Both the position numbers and the translations under genes were made by a program. From Limnomonas spitsbergensis (Eukaryota > Chlorophyta > Chlorophyceae > Chlamydomonadales), in assembly GCA_037349105.1 (NCBI GenBank), contig JAYJMM010000016.1, forward strand, positions 496,001 through 560,000: a stretch of 64,000 nucleotides of DNA, in the 5' to 3' direction. The notes beneath the pieces are model-generated. The model worked only from the letters and a program-made list of their open reading frames with translations. It searched no databases and was not told the DNA's origin. Below, piece after piece: positions 1 to 13,600 of this stretch. Numbering within the stretch: position 1 is the stretch's first letter; each line of letters opens with the position of its first letter.

Positions 1-119
1 AGGAGGTTCAGGATTTAAACTTGAACCCCCAAGACGGCAGCAACCTCTTGCATAAGGGAATGTGGCCGTGTCCCCTGAGGGCGTTGCATGCGCATCGCAG
101 CATAGGCACTGATGCAGGA

Positions 120-660
120 CACATATTTAACCCTGGAAAACCCTGGGAGTAAACCCTGGAAGACACATATTTAACCCTGGGAGACCCTGAAGTAAACCCT
201 GCGATACACATATTTAACCCTGGAAAACCCTGGAAGTAAACCCTGGAAGACACAGATTAAACCCTGGGAGACCCTGAAGTAAACCCTGCGATACACATAT
301 TTAACCCTGGAAAACCCTGGGAGTAAACCCTGGAAGACACAGATTGAACCCTGGGAGACCCTGAAGTAAACCCTGCGATACACATATTTAACCCTGGAAA
401 ACCCTGGAAGTAAACCCTGGAAGACACAGATTAAACCCTGGGAGACCCTGAAGTAAACCCTGCGATACACATATTTAACCCTGGAAAACCCTGGGAGTAA
501 ACCCTGGAAGACACAGATTGAACCCTGGGAGACCCTGAAGTAAACCCTGCGATACACATATTTAACCCTGGAAAACCCTGGGAGTAAACCCTGGAAGACA
601 CAGATTGAACCCTGGAAAACCCTGAAGTAAACCCTGGGAGACACAGATTTGACCCTGCAA
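120..660. repeat. 87-bp tandem array at left edge
   Basis: About six copies of an 87-bp unit built from short ACCCTGG-type sub-motifs; the sub-motif CCCTGGAAGACACAG recurs at 241, 328 and 415. It lies 3' of the last visible transporter exon, so it is probably intronic. Short open frames on the minus strand here are repeat translations, not genes. The exon that may have seeded it would lie beyond the left edge. Confidence 0.85.
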
Positions 661-1029
661 AAATCCTGAAGGAACCTATCCAAACCCTAACCCTAGGAAC
701 CCCCTTGATTGCACCCCTCAGTCGCCCCCTTAAACCCTAATCCACCAACCCTATGAACCCACTTAGGAGGATCCTTGGGCAGATTCCTCTGTCATCCCCT
801 TTAACCCTAATCCCTTGAGAGGCCTGTCAGTCAAAGCAAGAAACCCCTTTGTACGCCCCCTGAGTGAACCCCCGAACCCCTTGGCAGCGCCCTCCACCGC
901 AGCTAGGAGGAGGGGGCAACCAAGGGGTTCAGGTTTTAGGGTAAAGGGTTAGGCCTTCACGTCCAGACCCCTCCTAAGCCCTAACAATAAAGCCCTGAAT
1001 AACTGCGTCAACCCTCCAACCAGCTCCAT
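661..1029. other. CCCTAA-rich degenerate telomere-like sequence
   Basis: Scattered CCCTAA/AACCCT words without a regular long unit. This resembles degenerate plant-type telomere repeat (TTTAGGG on the other strand) and is seen in several introns of this window. No coding potential is visible; probably transporter intron sequence. Confidence 0.5.
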
Positions 1030-1612
1030 GGCACCTGCTACAGGAACATAGCCCCCACGGGCAGCAGGATGTAGGGTTCAGGGTTTAAGGTTTAGGGTTT
1101 CAACCCTTGACCTTAAAACCCAACCACCGTAGGCAGCAGGATGGGTCTAACCCTTAACCCCAACGCCTAAGCTCTGAGTAGCCTCCAAAACCCCAACACT
1201 GCGTAGCCTCCTTAAATCTCTGCCGCACTTGCCACAGGGACACAACCACCTTAGGCAACATGATGGGTCAATCCCTAATGCCAAAGACATGAGTAACCTC
1301 CGTAACCCTGATGCATGAGCCCTGAATAACCTCCTCCCCCCCCCCCCACACACACCTGCCACAACAACACAAACATCTTAGGCAGCAGGATGGGTCCACC
1401 CTTGATGCCTGAAACCTGAATAGCCTCCCAGTGCCTAAAAAACCCCAAACACGCAAGCCCTGAGTAAACATCCTAAACCCTGTTCCACACCTGCCACATG
1501 AGCAAAAACACCGTGGGCAGCAGGATGGGTCCACACCTCATAGCCAAGCCTTAGGGAACGTCCTGAACCCTAACGCCGACCCCCCCGATAACCTGTTCAA
1601 ACCGCCACTCAC
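1030..1612 (-). repeat. Donor-junction copies of transporter exon 7
   Basis: Four decayed copies (near 1030, 1227, 1353 and 1492) of the last 35 bp of exon 7 with its 5' splice site, spaced about 120-135 bp. Read on the minus strand each keeps a version of CTGCTGCCCACGG...CTGTGGCAG followed by GT, so the peptide end LLPT...FLWQ can be traced in them. They lie in the intron directly after the real junction at 1613. Confidence 0.8.
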
Positions 1613-4600
1613 CTGCCACAGGAAGACGAATACCGTGGGCAGCAATATGTCCTTCCTGCTGATAGCGGACCACAGCCCGCGCCCTTGAGAGGCGATACGC
1701 TGCTGAAGGGGCATTTGAGACACAGTGGCGGCAGCAGCCTCGGCAGAAGATAAGGACGTCCCTACGGGATGGGGGATGGGGGAGGGAGGGAGGGAGGGGG
1801 GGCTGAGAGACGGTGGCCGTGGCGGACTCGGCAGACAACAAGGACGTCCTTACCATGAAAAGGGGGTGATGGGTTCATAATTAAATGATGGGGAGAGGTG
1901 GCTGAGAGACGATGGCAGTTGCGCACTCGGCAATCGAGGTTATGGGTTCAGAATTGCATGATGGGGGAGGGTGGCTGAGATACAGTGGCGGCGGCGGACT
2001 CGGCAGAGGATAAGGACGTCCCTATGGGATTGGGGGATGAGGGAGGGAGGGAGGGAAGGAGGTGGGGGGGACGTAATTCATAATTAAATGATGGAGATGG
2101 GCGACTGAGATACAGTGGCAGCGGCGGACTCAGAAGCGGATAAGGAGGATGCCCCTACACGAGGGGGGGGGGGGTATGTATGCGGGTATGGGTATGGGAT
2201 CATAATTAAGTGGGGGGGATGGGTGGCTGAGACGCGGCAGTGGTAGTAGCCTCCGAAGCAAATAAGGAGGACGCCCCTGCAAGAGTGGGGGGGGGGGCGA
2301 TGGATTCAGGGTTTAGGGTTTGGAGTTCAGCGGTGGGTACAGGCAGCACAGACATGGCAAGGGCAGCCAACTTTAAGTTAAGGGTCAAGGGTTTACGCTG
2401 AAGCCCTGCCCTGCCCTAGCTGCTCATAATACCCCTGCTCTCCTAGCTCGACACCCTTATTCACCCATCCACCCTTATTCACCCGCATTCACCCTTTTTC
2501 CTGCAACAGCTGCTCATAATACCCCTGCTCTCCTAGCTGGACACCCTTATTCACCCATCCACCCTTATTCACCCGCATTCACCCTTTTTCCTGCAACAGC
2601 TGTTCATAATACCCCTGCTCTCCTAGCTGGACACCCTTATTCACCCTTCTTCCTGTCCCAGCTGTCCATAATTCCCCTGGTCTCCTAGCTTGACACCCTT
2701 ATTCACCCTCGTTAACCCTTATTCACCCTTCTTCCTGTCCCAGCTGTCCATAATTCCCCTGCTCTCCTAGCTGGACACCCTTATTCACCCTTCTTCCTGT
2801 CCCAGCTGTCCATAATTCCCCTGCTCTCCTAGCTGGACACCCTTATTCACCCTTCTTCCTGTCCCAGCTGTCCATAATTCCCCTGCTCTCCTAGCTTGAC
2901 ACCCTTATTCACCCTCGTTAACCCTTATTCACCCTTCTTCCTGTCCCAGCTGTCCATAATTCCCCTGCTCTCCTAGCTGGACCCCCTTATTCACCCATCC
3001 AACCTTATCATCCACCCTTATTCACCCTTCTTCCTGTCCCAGCTGTCCATAATTCCCCTGCTCTCCTAGCTGGACACCCTTCTTCAGACGCACCAACCAC
3101 CCAGCCCTCGCATCACATATCCATCTGCGCTAATCCCGATTGCCAGCGCACCTGCCTCCAACCACCCACCTGTGCCTCTTCCCTGCCCAGGCTCCTTGTC
3201 CGACCCACCTACCATCCAGCCCTTGCTGGTCATACCCAGTCAACACACATCCCAATAGCCGGCTCAACAGCCTCAACCCACCCACCCACCCACCCACCTG
3301 CCTCTACCGACCGATCTGCCTCTCCCCAACCACTTTGGACCACGTGTAGGTTTTGCCCATCCACACCCACCTGAGGCCATGTACAGCTTCTGCCCCTCCC
3401 CACCCTCCTGCCCCTCCACACCCACCTGAGGCCATGTACAGCTTCTGCCCCTCCCCACCCTCCTGCCCCTCCACACCCACCTGAGGCCATGTACAGCTTC
3501 TGCCCCTCCCCACCCTCCTGCCCCTCCACACCCACCTGAGGCCATGTACAGCTTCTGCCCCTCCCCACCCTCCTGCCCCTCCACACCCACCTGAGGCCAT
3601 GTACAGCTTCTGCCCCTCCCAACCTCCTGCCTCTCCCCTCCCCACCGACCTGGGGCCACGTGTAGCTTCTGCACCTCCCAATTCATCTGCCCCTCCCCTC
3701 TCCACCTGGGGCCACTTGCAGCTTCTGCCCTGGGCCCATCACGATCGGCTTCTCGTCAATCAGCAGCGCCGTGGCCGACACGATGAGCGGGAAAATTGCG
3801 GTGACACCAAACACAAATCTGCGGCCAGGCCGTTGGAAGGGTGACGGGAGACAAAGTGCTCAGGGTTTGAGGTTTGCGGTTCAGGATAAGGGTTTAGGGG
3901 ATACAATTTGGGATTCAGGATAAGGCTATAGGTTTGGAGTTTGGGGTTCAGGATGAGGGTTTGAAGTTTGTACTTCAAGATGAAGGATGAGGAGTTGAGG
4001 TTTCGATATTGGGGTTCAGGATGAGGATTGAAGGTTTTAAGTTAGGCCTTCGGGTGTGGGGTTCAGGGTTGTGGGTTTAGACATTGGCCAGACCTGGTCC
4101 AGCCATATACCCTAACCACCTGCCTGGTCCCGTGCTCTTGCAAAATGCTTATCTGGGGGGGCTCAGGCCCACTAAACCCTAAACCCCGCACAAACTGCCC
4201 GGTTCAATAATCCTGTACCAAGCTAATCAGGTTTCAGACCCCGGACCCAAACCCCTTTGCGCCTAAACCGTTAAAACCTTGTCTGAAGACCCTTGGACCT
4301 GATCTGATTGCCTCTAAACCCTCATCACCTGCCTTGTCCCATACACCTGCATAAGGCTAGCTAAGTGTTGGAATCCTCAAACCCTGAACTCAAAACCTCT
4401 TGCCCCTAAACCCTCGCCACCTGCCTTGTCCCATATTCCTGCACCAGGCTGCCCGAGAAGTAGGCCGAGGCGATACCTCCGACGGCCGCAGATGCCCAGC
4501 AGAGGGATTGAAGGGATCCTGCAGTGGCCTGGAGAGCGAGGTGACAGAGATGGGGGGAGGGCGGGGGGGTAAGTCAGGCAGGCAATCAAGCAGGCAGGGA

Positions 4601-7600
4601 GGGAACAGAGTGTGTGTGTGGGGGGGGGGGGGCAAGTTCGTCAGGCAGGCAATCAAGCAGGCAGACGGGGGGAGGGGGGAAGTCCGGCAGGCAGGCAGGT
4701 AGGGGGAGGCAAGTCAGGCAGCAGAGAGATTGAAGGGAGCCTGCTGTGGCCTGGAGAGCAAGGTGAGAGAGATGGGGGAGGGCAATTCAGGCAGGCAGAC
4801 AGGCAGGAAGGTAGCAGAGGGGGGGTGTGGGGTGGGAGGGGGCAAGTCAGTCAGTCAGGCAGGCAGGCAGGGAGGGAGCAGAGTGTGTGTGGGAGAGGGA
4901 GAGGGGGGCAAGTCAGTACGGCAGGCAGGCAAGGAGGCAGCAGAGGGGGGGGAGAGGAGGCAAGCCAGTCAGACAATCAGGCAGCAGAGGGACTGAAGGG
5001 AGCCCGCAATGTAGCGAAGCGAAGGGAGCCCGCACTGTAGTGAAGAGGAGGCGGCGGGGGGGATGTCAGACAGACAGGCAGGCAGGGAGGCGGCAGAGAG
5101 ACTGATGATCACCCCCCCCCCTCCTCCCTCTCACCTGCTACTGCCCCATTCCCCCCCCCATCCCTCTCACCTGCTATTGCCCCCCATCCCTCCTGCCCCC
5201 ATCCCTCCTATTGCCCCATTCACCTGCGGTTGCCCTCATCCCTCCTTACCCCCCATTCACCTGCGGTTGCCCTCATCCCTCCTACCCCCCCCCCTTACAC
5301 CCCATTCACCTGCGGTTGCCCTCATCCCTCCTACCCCCCCCCTTACCCCCCATTCACCTGCGGTTGTCCTCATCCCTCCTACCCCCCCCTTACCCCCCAT
5401 TCACCTGCGGTTGCCCTCATCCCTCCTATCCCCCCCCCCTTACCCCCCATTCACCTGCGGTTGCCCTCATCCCTCCTACCCCCCTCCTTACCCCCCATTC
5501 ACCTGCGGTTGCCCTCATCCCTCCTACCCCCCCCCCCTTACCCCCCATTCACCTGCGGTTGCCCTCATCCCTCCTACCCCCCTCCTTACCCCCCATTCAC
5601 CTGCGGTTGCCCTCATCCCTCCTACCCCCTCCCTCCTTACCCCCCATTCACCTGCGGTTGCCCTCATCCCTCCTACCCCCCCCCTTACCCCCCATTCACC
5701 TGCGGTTGCCCTCATCCCTCCTACCCCCCCCCCTTACCCCCCATTCACCTGCGGTTGCCCTCATCCCTCCTACCCCCCCCCTTACCCCCCATTCACCTGC
5801 GGTTGTCCTCATCCCTCCTACCCCCCCCCTTACCCCCCATTCACCTGCGGTTGTCCTCATCCCTCCTACCCCCCCCCCTTACCCCCCATTCACCTGCGGT
5901 TGCCCTCATCCCTCCTTCCCCCCCCCCTTACCCCCCATTCACCTGCGGTTGTCCTCATCCCTCCTACCCCCCCCCCCTTACCCCCCATTCACCTGCGGTT
6001 GCCCTCATCCCTCCTACCCCCCTCCTTACCCCCCATTCACCTGCGGTTGCCCTCATCCCTCCTACCCCCCTCCTTACCCCCCATTCACCTGCAGTTGTCC
6101 TCATCCCTCCTACCCCCCCCCCCTTACCCCCCATTCACCTGCAGTTGTCCTCATCCCTCCTACCCCCCCCCTTACCCCCCATTCACCTGCAGTTGTCCTC
6201 ATCCCTCCTACCCCCCCCCCTTACCCCCCATTCACCTGCGGTTGCCCTCATCCCTCCTACCCCCCTCCTTACCCCCCATTCACCTGCGGTTGCCCTCATC
6301 CCTCCTACCCCCCTCCTTACCCCCCATTCACCTGCAGTTGTCCTCATCCCTCCTACCCCCCCCCCCTTACCCCCCATTCACCTGCAGTTGTCCTCATCCC
6401 TCCTTCCCCCCCCCCTTACCCCCCATTCACCTGCGGTTGCCCTCATCCCTCCTACCCCCCCCCCTTACCCCCCATTCACCTGCGGTTGCCCTCATCCCTC
6501 CTACCCCCCCCCTTACCCCCCCATTCACCTGCGGTTGCCCTCATCCCTCCTACCCCCCTCCTTACCCCCCATTCACCTGCGGTTGCCCTCATCCCTCCTA
6601 CCCCCCTCCTTACCCCCCATTCACCTGCGGTTGCCCTCATCCCTCCTACCCCCCCTCCTTACCCCCCATTCACCTGCGGTTGCCCTCATCCCTCCTACCC
6701 CCCTCCTTACCCCCCATTCACCTGCGGTTGCCCTCATCCCTCCTACCCCCCCCCCTTACCCCCCATTCACCTGCGGTTGTCCTCATCCCTCCTACCCCCC
6801 CCCTTACCCCCCATTCACCTGCGGTTGCCCTCATCCCTCCTACCCCCCCCCCCTTACCCCCCATTCACCTGCGGTTGTCCTCATCCCTCCTACCCCCCCC
6901 CTTACCCCCCATTCACCTGCGGTTGCCCTCATCCCTCCTACCCCCCCTCCTTACCCCCCATTCACCTGCGGTTGCCCTCATCCCTCCTACCCCCCCCCCT
7001 TACCCCCCATTCACCTGCGGTTGCCCTCATCCCTCCTACCCCCCCCCTTACCCCCCATTCACCTGCGGTTGCCCTCATCCCTCCTACCCCCCCTCCTTAC
7101 CCCCCATTCACCTGCGGTTGCCCTCATCCCTCCTTACCCCCCATTCACCTGCGGTTGCCCTCATCCCTCCTACCCCCCCCCCTTACCCCCCATTCACCTG
7201 CGGTTGCCCTCATCCCTCCTACCCCCCCCCTTACCCCCCATTCACCTGCGGTTGCCCTCATCCCTCCTACCCCCCTCCTTACCCCCCATTCACCTGCGGT
7301 TGTCCTCATCCCTCCTACCCCCCCCCCCTTACCCCCCATTCACCTGCGGTTGCCCTCATCCCTCCTACCCCCCCTCCTTACCCCCCATTCACCTGTGGTT
7401 GCCCTCATCCCTCCTACCCCCTCCCTCCTTACCCCCCATTCACCTGCGGTTGCCCTCATCCCTCCTACCCCCCCCCTTACCCCCCATTCACCTGTGGTTG
7501 CCCTCATCCCTCCTACCCCCCCTCCTTACCCCCCATTCACCTGCGGTTGCCCTCATCCCTCCTACCCCCCCCCCCCTTACCCCCCATTCACCTGCGGTTG

Positions 7601-10600
7601 CCCTCATCCCTCCTACCCCCCCCCTTACCCCCCATTCACCTGCGGTTGCCCTCATCCCTCCTACCCCCCCCCTACCCCCCATTCACCTGCGGTTGCCCTC
7701 ATCCCTCCTACCCCCCCCCTTACCCCCCATTCACCTGCGGTTGCCCTCATCCCTCCTACCCCCCTCCTTACCCCCCATTCACCTGCGGTTGTCCTCATCC
7801 CTCCTACCCCCCCCCCCTTACCCCCCATTCACCTGCGGTTGCCCTCATCCCTCCTACCCCCTCCCTCCTTACCCCCCATTCACCTGTGGTTGCCCTCATC
7901 CCTCCTACCCCCTCCCTCCTTACCCCCCATTCACCTGCGGTTGCCCTCATCCCTCCTACCCCCCTCCTTACCCCCCATTCACCTGCGGTTGTCCTCATCC
8001 CTCCTACCCCCCCCCTTACCCCCCATTCACCTGCGGTTGCCCTCATCCCTCCTACCCCCCCCCTTACCCCCCATTCACCTGCGGTTGCCCTCATCCCTCC
8101 TACCCCCTCCCTCCTTACCCCCCATTCACCTGCGGTTGCCCTCATCCCTCCTACCCCCCCCCCTTACCCCCCATTCACCTGCAGTTGTCCTCATCCCTCC
8201 TACCCCCCCCCCCTTACCCCCCATTCACCTGCGGTTGCCCTCATCCCTCCTACCCCCCCCCCTTACCCCCCATTCACCTGCGGTTGCCCTCATCCCTCCT
8301 ACCCCCCTCCTTACCCCCCATTCACCTGCGGTTGCCCTCATCCCTCCTACCCCCCCCCTTACCCCCCATTCACCTGCGGTTGCCCTCATCCCTCCTACCC
8401 CCCCCCTTACCCCCCATTCACCTGCGGTTGCCCTCATCCCTCCTACCCCCCCCCCCTTACCCCCCATTCACCTGCGGTTGCCCTCATCCCTCCTACCCCC
8501 CCCCTTACCCCCCATTCACCTGCGGTTGCCCTCATCCCTCCTACCCCCTCCCTCCTTACCCCCCATTCACCTGCGGTTGCCCTCATCCCTCCTACCCCCC
8601 CCCCTTACCCCCCATTCACCTGCAGTTGTCCTCATCCCTCCTACCCCCCCCCCCTTACCCCCCATTCACCTGCGGTTGCCCTCATCCCTCCTACCCCCCC
8701 CCCTTACCCCCCATTCACCTGCGGTTGCCCTCATCCCTCCTACCCCCCTCCTTACCCCCCATTCACCTGCGGTTGCCCTCATCCCTCCTACCCCCCCCCT
8801 TACCCCCCATTCACCTGCGGTTGCCCTCATCCCTCCTACCCCCTCCCTCCTTACCCCCCATTCACCTGCGGTTGCCCTCATCCCTCCTACCCCCCCCCCT
8901 TACCCCCCATTCACCTGCAGTTGTCCTCATCCCTCCTACCCCCCCCCCTTACCCCCCATTCACCTGCGGTTGCCCTCATCCCTCCTACCCCCCCCCCCTT
9001 ACCCCCCATTCACCTGCGGTTGCCCTCATCCCTCCTACCCCCCCCCCCTTACCCCCCATTCACCTGCGGTTGCCCTCATCCCTCCTACCCCCTCCCCCCT
9101 TACCCCCCATTCACCTGCGGTTGCCCTCATCCCTCCTACCCCCCCCCTTACCCCCCATTCACCTGCGGTTGCCCCTCATCCCTCCTACCCCCTCCCTCCT
9201 TACCCCCCATTCACCTGCGGTTGCCCTCATCCCTCCTACCCCCCCCCTTACCCCCCATTCACCTGCGGTTGCCCTCATCCCTCCTACCCCCCTCCTTACC
9301 CCCCATTCACCTGCGGTTGCCCTCATCCCTCCTACCCCCTCCCCCCTTACCCCCCATTCACCTGCGGTTGCCCTCATCCCTCCTACCCCCCCCCTTACCC
9401 CCCATTCACCTGCGGTTGCCCCTCATCCCTCCTACCCCCCCCCTTACCCCCCATTCACCTGCGGTTGCCCTCATCCCTCCTACCCCCTCCCTCCTTACCC
9501 CCCATTCACCTGCGGTTGCCCTCATCCCTCCTACCCCCTCCCTCCTTACCCCCCATTCACCTGCGGTTGCCCTCATCCCTCCTACCCCCTCCCTCCTTAC
9601 CCCCCATTCACCTGCGGTTGCCCTCATCCCTCCTACCCCCTCCCTCCTTACCCCCCATTCACCTGCGGTTGCCCTCATCCCTCCTACCCCCCCCCTTACC
9701 CCCCATTCATCTGCGGTTGCCCTCATCCCTCCTACCCCCCCCCTTACCCCCCATTCACCTGCGGTTGCCCTCATCCCTCCTACCCCCCCCCCTTACCCCC
9801 CATTCACCTGCGGTTGCCCTCATCCCTCCTACCCCCCCCCTTACCCCCCATTCATCTGCGGTTGCCCTCATCCCTCCTACCCCCCCCCTTACCCCCCATT
9901 CACCTGCGGTTGCCCTCATCCCTCCTACCCCCCCCCCTTACCCCCCATTCACCTGCGGTTGCCCTCATCCCTCCTACCCCCCCCCCTTACCCCCATTCAC
10001 CTGCGGTTGCCCTCATCCCTCCTACCCCCCTCCTTACCCCCCATTCACCTGCGGTTGCCCTCATCCCTCCTACCCCCCCCTTTACCCCCCATTCACCTGC
10101 GGTTGCCCTCATCCCTCCTACCCCCCCCCCCTTACCCCCCATTCACCTGCGGTTGTCCTCATCCCTCCTACCCCTCCCTCCTTACCCTCCATTCACCTGC
10201 GGTTGCCCCCGGGACCGCTCCACCACTATAGAGTCGACCACCACATCGCTGAAGGCTGTCGCCAGCGATGCGCACATGGTGGCTGCAACGGTGCCATACG
10301 GAGTGTCCACCCACACTGACAGCAGGGCCCATGAGGAGGCACCTGGGGGGACAAGTATGAGGAGCGGGGTCCGGTCTTGAGAGGAGGAGAAGGTGGGACA
10401 GGGGGCAGGGCGTGAGAGGTGCATGGGGTTTGGCAAAGTACCTCGGGAAGGTACCCCATCTCCCCTTCCTTTCCTGCAATGTCAAGGAGTACCAAGCTTA
10501 CTACTTGAAGACACCTGGTCAGCCTTTTCCTATTTTTGACTGAAATGCTCATCCCCTGGCTTACACTTGTGTTTCTTCTTATGGAGAAAATGGAACATTA

Positions 10601-13600
10601 AACATGGTACGCGTCTTATTTTGGAGGGAAAACAAATGGAATACAAACATCGACCTTCAGTCATGAAAGTAATTATATAACAAACCCAGCTCACCCGCTA
10701 TCCCTGCAATCTCGACAATGAATTAAATAAAGCCACATCTCACCCACATCACCTGCAATCACAGGAAATAAATTAAATATAATCCCAGCTCACCAACTAC
10801 CGGTATTCCAACAATCATGCAGATAAATTAATTTTAACCCCAGATCACCCACTATCCCTGCAACCTAGAATTTGATTCAAATAAATCCCAGCTTAACCAC
10901 TACCAGTATATCCCAGCCATCATGAAAACAAAATTAATAAAACCCCAACTCACCCCTTTCCCTGTGATCACAAAGTTAAATTAAAATAAATAAAAACCCA
11001 TCTCACCCACTATCCCTGCCATCATGAAAATAAATAAATAAAACCCCATCTCACCCACTATCCCCGCAATCACCAAAATAAATTAAAATAAAACCCCATC
11101 TCACCCACTATCCCAGCAATCACCAAAATAAATTAAAATAAAACCCCATGTCACAACTATCCCCGCAATCACCAAAATAAAACCCCATCTCCACCACTAC
11201 GGTAGATTTGATTTGCCTTCTCTCGGGTATCAATTAATTATTTCTTTTAAAGCTGCCCTCAGGGCAAAATCAGTTGTTTAATGCTGCCCTCTGGGCAGCG
11301 TTTTGTTTAACCCGTTCCCTCGGCACCAAAATCCGCCCCTGTTTCAGCAGCCAACCCTCCATTTCGCGTGCCCTTTCATAAGCATTGAGTGCTGGCCCCA
11401 GCCCAGGCTCCTCAGCCATCATGAAGGTTGGGTCCATGTCAAGCTGGCCTTTTAAGGGGGGCACGATCCCCAAGGAAGCATATCAGATGAGAGATCGAAA
11501 CCAGAGGGCCATCACATGAGATCGAAATAAGAATGAAGAGATATCAAAATAAGATAAGAGAGCAGACCCTGTGACATCTTAAGCCATCACGCCAGACCTC
11601 GAATATACAGCCTCTTTACGAACAGCGCTTGAAAGCTCAGGTCTTGTACCGGTACGTTAAAAAATGCAGTACCCGTTGTACCAGACGTCGAATGAACGAA
11701 CGGCGACAGGCGGTGGCGACCAACGGTGGCGACAGAGGACAGCAATTTCCGATCATATTAATATATAGATATTCGCGCCCTCACCCCAAATAATAAATAT
11801 TTGATGTATCCCTCGGGCTTGACCCTCACCCCCAAACAACATTAATTATGAGGGAAGGCTAACCGAATCTACGGTATCCCCGCAATCACGAAAATAAATA
11901 AATAAAACCCCATCTCACCCACTATCCCCGCAATCACGAAAATAAATTAAAATAAAATAAAACCCCAGCTCACCCACTATCCCAGCAATCACGAAAATAA
12001 AATAAATAAAACCCCTGCTCACCCACTATCCCAGCAGTCACGAAAATAAAATAAATAAATAAAACCCCAGCTCACCCACTATTCCAGCAATCACGAAAAT
12101 AAAATAAATAAATAAAACCCCATCTCACCCACTATCCCAGCAATCACGAACATAAATAAAACCCCATCTCACCCACTATCCCAGCAATCACGAAAATAAA
12201 TAAAACCCCATCTCACCCACTATCCCAGCAATGACGAAAATAAATAAACCCCAGCTCACCAACTATCCCCGCAATCACCAAAATAAATAAACCCCAGCTC
12301 ACCCACTATCCCCGCAATAACGAAAATAAATAAACCCCAGCTCACCAACTATCCCCGCAATCACGAAAATAAATAAACCCCAGCTCACCCACTATCCCAG
12401 CAATCACGAAAATAAATAAACCCCAGCTCACCAACTATCCCCGCAATCACGAAAATAAATAAACCCCAGCTCACCCACTATCCCAGCAATCACGAAAATA
12501 AATAAACCCCAGCTTACCCACTATCCCCGCAATCACGAAAATAAATAAACCCCAGCTCACCCACTATCCCAGCAATCACGAACATAAATAAACCCCAGCT
12601 CACCCACTATCCCCGCAATCACGAAAATAAATAAACCCCAGCTCACCCACTATCCCCGCAATCACGAAAATAAATAAACCCCAGCTCACCAACTATCCCC
12701 GCAATCACGAAAATAAATAAACCCCAGCTCACCCACTATCCCAGCAATCACGAAAATAAATAAACCCCAGCTCACCCACTATCCCCGCAATCACGAAAAT
12801 AAATAAACCCCAGCTCACCCACTATCCCAGCAATCACGAAAATAAATAAACCCCAGCTCACCAACTATCCCCGCAATCACGAAAATAAATAAACCCCAGC
12901 TCACCCACTATCCCAGCAATCACGAAAATAAATAAACCCCAGCTCACCAACTATCCCAGCAATCACGAAAATAAATAAACCCCAGCTCACCCACTATCCC
13001 AGCAATCACCAAAATAAATAAACCCCAGCTCACCCACTATCCCAGCAATCACGAAAATAAATAAACCCCAGCTCACCCACTATCCCAGCAATCACGAAAA
13101 TAAATAAACCCCAGCTCACCCACTATCCCCGTAATCACGAAAATAAATAAACCCCAGCTCACCCACTATCCCAGCAATCACGAAAATAAATAAACCCCAG
13201 CTCACCCACTATCCCCGCAATCACGAAAATAAATAAACCCCAGCTCACCCACTATCCCAGCAATCACGAAAATAAATAAACCCCAGCTCACCCACTATCC
13301 CAGCAATCACCAAAATAAGTAAACCCCAGCTCACCCACTATCCCAGCAATCACCAAAATAAATAAACCCCAGCTCACCCACTATCCCCGCAATCACGAAA
13401 ATAAATAAACCCCAGCTCACCCACTATCCCCGCAATCACGAAAATAAATAAACCCCAGCTCACCCACTATCCCCGCAATCACGAAAATAAATAAACCCCA
13501 GCTCACCCACTATCCCAGCAATCACCAAAATAAATAAACCCCAGCTCACCCACTATCCCAGCAATCACCAAATAAATAAACCCCAGCTCACCCACTATCC

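Noticed and set aside
3230..3705. Minus-strand frames of 130-137 codons (Gly/Trp/Gln-rich)
   Set aside because: Overlapping frames over the 55-bp donor array; only the real exon at 3706-3818 is coding.
5063..10380. Three overlapping plus-strand open frames of about 1700 codons, Pro/His/Leu-rich
   Set aside because: All three frames are open at once and each is a translation of the CACCTGCGGTTGCCCTC satellite, which is the minus-strand donor array of the transporter intron. No start context, domain or codon bias.
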